Positions 46,901-55,118 of a stretch of 64,000 nucleotides of DNA are shown here, one piece after another; the first letter of the stretch is position 1, and each line of letters opens with the position of its first letter. The notes under the pieces were generated by a model. The model worked only from the letters and a program-made list of their open reading frames with translations, was not told the origin of the DNA and did no database searches. The stretch comes from Latrodectus hesperus. Taxonomy: Eukaryota; Arthropoda; Arachnida; Araneae; Theridiidae. The stretch lies in the NCBI GenBank assembly GCA_037975125.1, contig CM075851.1, forward strand, positions 74,317,487-74,381,486, written 5' to 3'. Made by a program: the position numbers and the translations under genes.

Positions 46901-49671
46901 GTTTTCAGATATTCTCTCTCAGTTATTATATATACAAGACAAAAAAATATCCAAGTATTGTGTAGAAACCCACAGCACTGGCAGATATTGAAGTATTTTT
47001 TAAGTATTTTATTCCAGAAATAATAGCTTATGTAAGAAAGAGAATAGTTTTTACAGTGTGCTACTCATTGAAATTTTACTTTCTTGAGTTTTTAATTCAT
47101 GAGTATTACATAAAAAGTAGTGTAATTAGACACGATCTGATTCCTTGCTAATGGCAATCAGCAGAGCTAAAAATGAGTAAACAAATGAAAAAAATCTATT
47201 CACCATTATGCAAAGAACATGCTTAAGCAATGACTCATTTTTTTCAGCAAGAAATTTTTTAGTCTAACTGCCACGCTTCTTTAATGGTGCAAATCAAATA
47301 ATTTGGCATGAAAACTTCTCTGGAATGAATGTAAAAATAATATTTATATTTCCATGCGTGCAAAAATAATTAAATTTTGGGAAATATTTAAGCAGTTTGA
47401 ACATAAACATATTATTTCATAAGAGAGTCATTAATTAGAAAAAATTAAAAGTGATAAAATTAAAAATTATTAGGGATTATTAAAAAAATTTTCCACTAAG
47501 CAATTAAGAATAGCAGTAAGATAAACTTTATACATTAAAATTTACGTGATTGTTAATTTCAAATGTTTTTCAAGTGAACGCGAAATAATGACTGCGATTT
47601 CGTAATGGATATCTTGTTGAAGTTTTAATCATTATATCGTCCTTTTCTTAAAACAGAATATGTCATCTGTTATATAATTATATATTTGATACTGTCCAAT
47701 CAAATAATCACTCTATACGAAATTATAAATCTATGATATAAATAAATGATAATTTATATCAATCATCATATTATATAGGAAAAATAAATGATTATTTTTC
47801 CTCTGTGATAGGGAAGACATAATCGATCCATCATGAAAAGATGATTAATCATATCACTTTAAAATCTAAAATTTAAAAATAATGTGTGAGAGCATTATAA
47901 ATATTATTTCAAAATAATCTTGGAAAATATAGTTGTTGGCAATTTTAGTTCAGAATAATTAAGCTTATTGGTGGAAAAAGATTGTTATAATTTAACATTT
48001 TTTCTTCCTTTATTATTTTCTTTATATACATTTAATAATCAATTAAATTTTCTATTTTATGAGAGCTTTCAGTTGTTATTATAAATTATATTCAAACATT
48101 TTTATAATCTGTGCTACTCATGAACACATTAAATAACTGTATTTGTGAGGAATACTAATTATGCAGAAAAAGGGAAACCGATACATTAACTTTTGTCAAC
48201 ATATTATATTTTATCAAATCCCTTATTCTACTACAAGTGACTATATTAAGAAATAAGTCAAATTTTAAATATGGGTCCTAGTAACTTCACTTGTCATACC
48301 CCTATTTAAATATTGCTTATAATATATTCTTTATGTATATTAAATGATTATATTTACAAGGAAGTCAAACTATATAAAAGAATGAAGACCAATAACTTTA
48401 TATATATATATAATTATTTTTAATTTTCTTATTTTATGGTGTCCTAACTATCATGAATTTTTGTTACTGAGAAGTTAAATTTCACTCTGAAATATAGGGA
48501 CTAATAATTTTAAAAAAATTGTAATAGTAACCTATGCTCATATGCGTACAGACTTCTAATGTCGTTGGATATATTCATTCAATAACATCTATGAAAGTAA
48601 GTCTAAATACGCAAAGAAAAGCGACCAACGTTTCTTCATTTGTAATCGGTTCTTAAACTTCCATTCTTTTAGAAGTATTTATATTTTAAACAAATACATT
48701 TAAAAAGGATATAATTTTTATTCACTGCCTGGATCAATTGCACAGAAATTATAATGGCAAATACTTAGGATTATCTTACAGTAAATATGATAAGAATCCC
48801 AAGCATATAGGTATGTGTATTTATCGTTATTTTACTTTTTCTAATGCCATTTAAAAATAACAATTACAGTATTTTTCTAATAATTTTATCCTAAAATATC
48901 AATAACACTCCATAATATAAATGTTCTATGAAATAAGAGTGTACAATAATTTTGAATATTTGGATTGAAATGGCAAACATTAAGGAATCTTGATTGTACA
49001 TTATATAGATAGGCTTAAATGTATATATTAATTGGGACATAACCAAGCGAACCATTTAATCTTGTATTAACATTTCTAAATAATTGAAAAATGTATTATA
49101 CTAATACATTTTTTTCAATTATTTAGAAAAGTTTTTACAAAAATTAATCTAAAAAATTAGAACAGCGTTTTGGATGCTTAAATAAGTGAAGGAGAATATA
49201 TTTCAGAAAAACCAATTTTTTATCATTGTGAAAGTAATGGAGAAAAGTAAATTAAGAGCTCCAAATTATCTCTCCAATTTGCTCCTCAGTAAATTAAGAT
49301 GCATATATTCTTCATCATACTTAAATTTATATTTTATCTCTCCGAATTGAAAAGATCATTTTGACAAATGAACTTTCTCTTTCCATCAATTCAAATTTGA
49401 ATCTATAAATAGTTTTGGTTATCAGAAGAAATTTCTGACTGTATTACTAAATAAAAAAGAAAGATGTTATACGAACTCCCTAATAATGAAGCAGTTAACT
49501 ATCTTTCGAGTTCTTAAATATTCTTCACTAAAAAAAATATGTATATCGAAAAAATAATTTAGATAAAGATAAACTTTACAGCATAAATCCAACAATTAGA
49601 AGTTTCTTTGAGAATTTCTAATTAATGTGAGTATTTTAAAAAAGGGCTGTTCGCTATTAAAATTAAAATAC
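43915..49671. other. AT-rich intergenic stretch
   Basis: About 5.8 kb with no recognised gene. It contains a 10-bp-stem hairpin near 47778 (GGAAAAATAA...TTATTTTTCC) and the larger palindrome at 49073. Confidence 0.5.
49073..49129. repeat. 57-bp near-perfect palindrome
   Basis: TTTCTAAATAATTGAAAAA then TGTATTA is followed, after a 3-base loop, by its complement ending in TTCAATTATTTAGAAA. Only a 2-base bulge in the A/T run breaks the pairing. Cruciform-capable. No flanking duplication noticed. Confidence 0.9.
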
Positions 49672-51011
49672 TAAGTACTACAAATGACAAAGTATTATTT
49701 AGGCATAACAACATAGAATAATTTTTTAAATACAGTAGTGTAGTAAATACATTATAGTAACCAGAACAAGTCACTTTAGAAATTTCAGAAGTAAAGATGC
49801 TGGAGAATTTATGCTTAAAATGTATAGCAAAAATAATATTCACCGACATTGGCATAATATCAAACAGAGATTGAATAGCATGTTCGAGTACAGCAAACCT
49901 TCCAATTTCAGCACTATGCAACAGTTCATCAATCGTAGTGACTGGTTAATGGCTGCCTACCAACCATTCGGTAGTCATTGACTAGGTTCTTTAATTTAAA
50001 AAGCGCTGAGCAAAGAAATATGTTGGACAGAACATTATTAGACATTTCCTGTTCCGGAATCCCAGAAGATTGAAAAAGGCCATGGGCGCAATAAACATGT
50101 CAGAAATATAATGGCTGCTGTTTAAAGTACTGTTAGGAAAACAAGAACTGATGAAGATGATTACTAATACAACCATTCAAATAGGTAGGCCAATATGAGA
50201 CGACATCAAATGCTTACTGGAAATGGGCATTCTCTATGCTATTGCTAAAATCGAAAACAGCGGTGATGAAGCTGAATTTGGAAACTGGGTTCATCTGCAA
50301 ACGCAATTTTATGCTATTCTTATATCCAAGTTTATTATTCAGCCGCTACATAAAACATTTTTATCAAATGTAGACGAAATCATATTCAAAATGCTAATAA
50401 TCTATATCGTTCATTGAACTGTTGATGAAGATATTTGATATATGGCAAACTATCTCGTTTCTTGATTAAGGATACATGACATGCGTAGAACACTACCTTA
50501 AGGCTATTCAGATAATATTTGTTTTCTTGGCATTTTATTTATTATCTTCTGATATCCCGCAACTCGTATCGCATGACTGCCATGAACCAATCAATTTTAT
50601 ATTCAGTTGTTCTGGGGTCTTAAATTCAATCAGAACAGTGATATTGTGGCAGAATTAATTGTAATCCCTGCAGGCTACGGTTTGACCTTGATCACAGCAG
50701 GACATAGGTAGAATTTCTTGTCAGTGATTTATAGTAAAAAGTCGTTACCAGTGATTAATAAATACGAAACATAACAGAAATGTCATTTTATGAAAAAACA
50801 ACATTTAAATACTTTTTACGTATGAAATTTATCGCAAATTCTCTTTTGTTAGAGATACCAGTCAAAGCTTACAAAATCATTGTGGGAGCAGCTAACAACG
50901 GCAGTTTGGCAAGAGTATATAAAATCTAAGCATTTACTTATCTGTCATGTAATTTTTTAGTGCGGAGCATGCCGCGCGTTCCAAGTATAGTAATTTCAAA
51001 GACCATTATTG
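49672..51011 (-). mobile_element. Fossil Tc1-like element (Tc1-B), same family as Tc1-A
   Basis: About 1340 bp aligning end to end with Tc1-A. Left: ACATTATAGTAACCAGAACA against ACATTATAGTGGAAAGAACA. Middle: CAGAAATATAATGGCTGCTG against CGGAAATGTAACGGTTGCTG. Right: CTGTCATGTAATTTTTTAGT against CTGTCATGCAAATTTCACGT, ending GACCATTATTG before TA. Its transposase survives only as short pieces, for example AIQSLFDIMP on the minus strand. Much older than Tc1-A, judged by divergence. The open frames within it are remnants or chance. Confidence 0.88.
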
Positions 51012-51641
51012 TAATTTTAGAGATTTTATTGCTTATCAAATATAAATGTATGTAATCAGTAGTCACTATTAAACAAAAACAATTTCTATTTCGCGTGAAT
51101 TTCAAAGATAATTTTATAAAGAAAACATATGTTCTGCTTATCGAAGAATATGAATATATAAAGACACTTTTTCTTATAATACTTCTTCAGAAATATGATT
51201 TGAAAGCTGTAATTTATAAATTGGGAAAGAAATATAAAAATATCGTTTTTTCCTCCTAAATTATAAGTATTGTAAGTCCTTAATAATTATCTTTTTCAAA
51301 AATTTGTTATTATAATATTTGTAGTGATTTTGCTACACTGTTTTAAAGAATAAATGTTTTATTTAAAATATGTAGAATTTTTCAAATATCAAAATATTTC
51401 TAATTAAATGTAAAAGAAATCATAGATTGTGATATATGTTTCTTTAAAATGACATGAAACTTGAAATATGTTGACAATGTAAGTTATATTAAATTAACTT
51501 ATGACACGAATTTATAAGAAAACAGTGTATTATTTTATTTAACTAAATTTTTATGTCACAAATATGCAGTTTTCATTTATTCATAACAATTTTAGGATCA
51601 TTAATTATTTTTATTTTCAAAACTGTGTGATTAAAAACTGA
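51012..51641. other. AT-rich intergenic stretch
   Basis: Nothing recognised. Confidence 0.5.
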
Positions 51642-51963
51642 TCGTGGTGGCAAAAAGTATTGGCACAATATGTTTTTTACCGTTAACTCTTAAGAAAATC
51701 ATACAATTTTGATAATTTTTTTCACAACCAAAAAATTTACATTGATATAAATGTTTTAAAAAATTTTGTTTAACTACCAATTTTATTTTAAAAAATAAAT
51801 TGTTTAAGTAAGTCAAGTGGAAATTAGAGAGCATTAATTGTGCCAATACTTAATTTTGTAGTAGTTTTGTTTCACTGTTTATATATAGCTATAATACATA
51901 GTATAAATTGTGAACAAAGTTTCTAAGTGTATAAATTTATATAAATATTTAAATTAACTAGTT

Positions 51964-52250
51964 ATGCCTAAAACAAAAGAACTTAGTATAGGCACACGTG
52001 AAAAGATAATTTTGCATCGAAATCAAGAAAAAACATATCGTAAAATTGCTGCTTATTTAAATTTAAGTTTTTCCTCAGTAACAAATGCTTGTAAAAAGTA
52101 TGAAGAACGTGGTACGGTTGAAAACCAAAAGCGCACAGGACGACCAAAGAAGCTAAATGCTAGAATGGTGAGAAAAGTAATGAAAGAAGACGAAAAAAAT
52201 AATTATGCCAGCGCGAGAAATTTTGCTAATATGGTCGAGTCAGTTTCTGG
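51964..52250 (+). pseudogene. Tc1-C transposase, N-terminal segment
   Basis: Begins MPKTKELSIGTREKIILHRN and continues through two helix-turn-helix motifs (KTYRKIAAYLNLSFSSVTN; KRTGRPKKLN with the GRPKK basic hinge between them). These bind the inverted repeats in Tc1 transposases. The frame is intact to VESVSG at 52250, where a SINE interrupts it; the frame track then runs into SINE sequence and a stop. It continues in frame after the second SINE target copy. Confidence 0.9.
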
Positions 52251-52425
52251 TTTGGTTTGTTTGTCGCTCAACGGTCATTTTTTGCACACGAGGGCTAATT
52301 AGACCGGGACTTACGGTTTAAAGTGGATTCCGAACCACTACAAACATCCATGCCCAAGGTGGGATTCGAACCCACGAACTGTTGAACTGAAGGCAAGAGC
52401 GCTAACCATTCGGCTGCCAGCTCGG
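52251..52425 (-). mobile_element. tRNA-derived SINE, recent full-length copy with 15-bp target duplication
   Basis: 175-bp element on the minus strand, flanked by perfect copies of CGAGTCAGTTTCTGG (52236-52250 and 52426-52440). Read on its own strand it starts CCGAGCTGGCAGCCGAATGG, a tRNA-like box A. A box B (GGTTCGAATCC) follows about 45 bases downstream, then a non-tRNA body (GTTTGTAGTGGTTCGGAATC; GGTCTAATTAGCCCTCGTGT) and a short A/C-rich tail (GACAAACAAACCAAA). Pol III internal promoter boxes look intact. Four older relatives lie at 24305, 28175, 40312 and 60887. The 3' end does not resemble the tail of the LINE nested nearby, so another LINE probably mobilised it. Confidence 0.95.
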
Positions 52426-52440
52426 CGAGTCAGTTTCTGG

Positions 52441-52663
52441 AGTACAGGTCTCTGAAAGAACAATAAGAAATGTTCTGCACTCTGTTGGTCTACATGGCAG
52501 AACACCAAGAAAAAAACCTTTTATCAGTGAAATAAATCGTCAGAAACGCCTCGCTTTTGCTAAAGAATACATGAATAAACCTCTTGATTTTTGGAAAACT
52601 ATTGTTTTCACGGATGAAAGCAAGTTTAATGTGTTTGGTTATGACGGTAAAAGGACAATTTGG
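52441..52663 (+). pseudogene. Tc1-C transposase, middle segment with first catalytic Asp
   Basis: Continues in frame from the second SINE target copy: VQVSERTIRNVLHSVGLHG, RTPRKKPFISEINRQKRLAF and FWKTIVFTDESKFNVF, the last containing the first catalytic aspartate. The frame is open until the LINE insertion after ACAATTTGG (52655-52663). Confidence 0.88.
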
Positions 52664-52797
52664 GCTGGTTTCGAGTTGAAATTATCGTCTGACTTTGGCT
52701 TATTATTTGATTGACTAAGATTGTGTATTTTTGTTCTTTTATTTTTACTATTTAAATTCTTAATTTGTTAATTTTATTTCTTTATTATGGATTCAAA

Positions 52798-53613
52798 ATG
52801 ATTGAAGCTGAGACTGAAATGATTTACACGGTTTGCGATTTACGCATTCCAAAAATAAATACTTCAAGATTATTGACTTTCGAAGATTCTATTCCACAAC
52901 TAATCCAGTTAGCTGCGGAAAATGGTATAACTAAGTTCTTCATTTTCCTGTCTCCCACTGATGGTACTGCATCTATTCCAAAGAAACCTTATAATTTAAA
53001 GCAAGAAATAATTCAACTTGTAAAGAATCACAAGAAAATAATACAAATTCAACACACCCGTCAAGGTAAGCTTCTATTCGAAACTAATTGCCCAGATGCT
53101 GCTGTTGAAATAAGCAAGATAAACAATATTCTTGGAGTTCCTGTTAACTCCAGTTTTCAACCTGAATACATTTCTACAAGATTTCTTATAAAAGAAATAA
53201 ATGTAGATTTACCTTTATATCTTGTTGCTGAAGAAATTGCGCAAAATGGCTTAACGATATTAAGCTTACAAAGATTTACAAAAAAGAATTCTGAAGAATT
53301 GAGCGAAAATATTTTAGTGAGTGTCATTGGACATCATTTACCTCAAACTATCAATTTATTCTATTCCATCATTCCAATTTCTCCTTTTATTGACAACGTT
53401 CGTCAATGTGGAAAATGCTATAAATTCACTCACCCTACGAAAAAATGTACACAAGAAGTCTCCCTATGTAAAAACTGTGGAACATTCCATAAAGACTCTC
53501 CCTGTACCAATGAAACACCTAAATGTATAAACTGTCAGGGAAATCATGCAGCTAATGACATTTCCTGCCCTACGAGGCTTGAAGAAAAAAATTCTTACAA
53601 TTTAAAAACTTGA
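52798..53613 (+). CDS. Retrotransposon ORF1 (gag-like), zinc-knuckle part
   Basis: Nucleic-acid-binding ORF1 protein of a non-LTR retrotransposon, thought to coat the element RNA and assist reverse transcription. The ATG at 52798 (context AAAATGA) is preferred over the upstream in-frame ATG at 52765. About 200 residues of RNA-binding-like sequence precede three zinc knuckles around residues 204-252: CGKCYKFTHPTKKC (CX2CX4HX4C), CKNCGTFHKDSPC and CINCQGNHAANDISC, with shortened spacings in the last two. The frame ends at TGA 53611-53613, shortly after an A7 run at 53585-53591. Past that run the -1 frame continues a sensible gag C-terminus (next entry). Confidence 0.9.
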   Translation: MIEAETEMIYTVCDLRIPKINTSRLLTFEDSIPQLIQLAAENGITKFFIFLSPTDGTASIPKKPYNLKQEIIQLVKNHKKIIQIQHTRQGKLLFETNCPDAAVEISKINNILGVPVNSSFQPEYISTRFLIKEINVDLPLYLVAEEIAQNGLTILSLQRFTKKNSEELSENILVSVIGHHLPQTINLFYSIIPISPFIDNVRQCGKCYKFTHPTKKCTQEVSLCKNCGTFHKDSPCTNETPKCINCQGNHAANDISCPTRLEEKNSYNLKT

Positions 53614-54071
53614 ACCACCTTCCATTTATTGAAGCGAGAAGGCGTTATAATAAATCTTTAAAGGCCAGTTACTCCAGTGTAACCAAAAGTCATATTCCTT
53701 TCGTGCCGAATCAAAATGAAATAACTGATATTGTTAAAAAAGCAGTGACTGAAATGGCTTCTATTTTTGAAGCAAAATTACTTGCGATACAGGCTAGACA
53801 AGATCAAATGATTCAACAATTTTTCTCATTTATGACAGAATGTATGCGAACATGTTCGAATCCAGCTAGATCAGTTTCTGGATCTCCTCCAAGAAAGAGT
53901 CGTGCAAGATCTATCCAGTCAAGAAAGAAAAGTCCAAAAAATTCTGTGAATCAGCAAATAATATCTCCCGAACAACCTATTATGAAATCTCCTCAACCAA
54001 ATATTAAACATGCAGAACCTAACATTAAAGAAAGAATTGAACCAGGAAGAAGTCGTAAAAAACATTCATAA
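53592..54071 (+). CDS. Retrotransposon ORF1, C-terminal part in the -1 frame
   Basis: Continues ORF1 in the -1 frame relative to the zinc-knuckle part. It includes NHLPFIEARRRYNKSLKASY just after the knuckles, a typical position for the conserved EAR..Y segment of I/Jockey gag proteins. A predicted helical segment (ITDIVKKAVTEMASIFEAKL) and a Ser/Arg/Lys/Pro-rich tail with repeated NIK and PEQP-like units follow. It has no ATG of its own near the joint, so it depends on reading through the A7 run by -1 slippage or on restoration of a lost base. ORF2 starts 79 bases after its stop. Confidence 0.82.
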   Translation, partial: FLQFKNLNHLPFIEARRRYNKSLKASYSSVTKSHIPFVPNQNEITDIVKKAVTEMASIFEAKLLAIQARQDQMIQQFFSFMTECMRTCSNPARSVSGSPPRKSRARSIQSRKKSPKNSVNQQIISPEQPIMKSPQPNIKHAEPNIKERIEPGRSRKKHS

Positions 54072-54149
54072 ATGTTTTTAATATTCTTTTACTACGAGCG
54101 CACCTTTTTTTGATTTTCAATAACTGTTCAGGTTTTTCGTTTATATTTA

Positions 54150-55118
54150 ATGTTCAATTTAATTTCTTGGAATGCAAGAAGCGTTCTATCTAAGCGCCCG
54201 TATGTAAAACTTCCGTACTTTCAATCTTCCGATGTCCTAGCAATTCAAGAAACGTTTCTTAAAAATTCCGACTTATTTCAAATTTGTAATAAAACAATAA
54301 TTAGATTAGATAGGCAAGATGGCCGTGGTGGAGGACTTCTTTTTGCTGTTGATAAATCTCTACCTGTGCAAGTTTTAAATATATCCAGCTCAGAAGATAA
54401 CGATACAGAAATTTTAGCTATAAAAATTACTATATCCAAATCATCTCTTACTTTAGTAAATGTATACGTTCCACACGGTAAATTTTCAAGTTCTTTGTTC
54501 CATAGCATCTTATCTAATATTTATCCTCCCTTCATAATAATTGGAGACTTTAATATACGAAGTTCGGCGCTTGGTAGTTATTCAAACTCTCCCGATTCTT
54601 CAGAATTCCTCGATTGGATACTGGATAGCAACATCTGTCTTTTAAATACCTCTCAGCCTACTCACTTCGGACTCCACCATAGACCATCCCTTATCGATTA
54701 TAATTTTGTATCTCCTGATATTTTTCCTTTTTGTACTTTCTCAGTCAGTTCAGATAGTTATGGTAGTGATCATGTCCCTGTCCAAACAAGTGTTAAAATC
54801 TACAATAACGATTATTCGAAAGGTACTTCCCGCAATAGAATTTTATGGTCTGGCTTCTTCAATTCAATGAACACTGAAATTGCTAATAACGGACTAGTTT
54901 CTGTAGATCAATTCCAAATTTTATGCAAAAACCATCTTGATAAATTCAGGAAAAAACAAATCTTTCCGTTAAAGTCATATCCTCCGTGGTGGACATCGGA
55001 ATGTTGTTATCTTTTGGGAAAAAAAGAAAACTTTGGAGGAAAGCAAAAAGTTCTCTTAATCAGACTCTGTGGATACAGTACAAACGAATTTCTGCAAAAC
55101 TTCATCAGCTTCTTCTAA
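54150..55118 (+). CDS. Retrotransposon ORF2, AP-type endonuclease part
   Basis: Endonuclease that nicks the target DNA for target-primed reverse transcription. It starts MFNLISWNARSVLSKR. Family motifs in order: the N-terminal WNARS asparagine, IQETFL (catalytic Glu), GRGGGLLFAV, VYVPHG, IIGDFNIRSS (Asp, Asn) and GSDHVPV (the terminal Ser-Asp-His). The domain covers about residues 1-215, followed by the linker to RT with PPWWTSEC. The frame is lost just after an A7 run at 55019-55025 in LLGKK; the -1 frame continues into the reverse transcriptase. The residues after that point to the stop at 55118 are out of frame. Confidence 0.92.
   Translation: MFNLISWNARSVLSKRPYVKLPYFQSSDVLAIQETFLKNSDLFQICNKTIIRLDRQDGRGGGLLFAVDKSLPVQVLNISSSEDNDTEILAIKITISKSSLTLVNVYVPHGKFSSSLFHSILSNIYPPFIIIGDFNIRSSALGSYSNSPDSSEFLDWILDSNICLLNTSQPTHFGLHHRPSLIDYNFVSPDIFPFCTFSVSSDSYGSDHVPVQTSVKIYNNDYSKGTSRNRILWSGFFNSMNTEIANNGLVSVDQFQILCKNHLDKFRKKQIFPLKSYPPWWTSECCYLLGKKENFGGKQKVLLIRLCGYSTNEFLQNFISFF

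Noticed and set aside
47778..47801. Short hairpin GGAAAAATAA / TTATTTTTCC
   Set aside because: A 10-bp AT-rich stem is expected by chance in this sequence and has no context.
52321..52425. A tRNA gene on the minus strand
   Set aside because: Box A and box B are present, but the segment continues into a non-tRNA body and tail and is flanked by a 15-bp target duplication, so it is a SINE head. The acceptor stem does not close as a tRNA.
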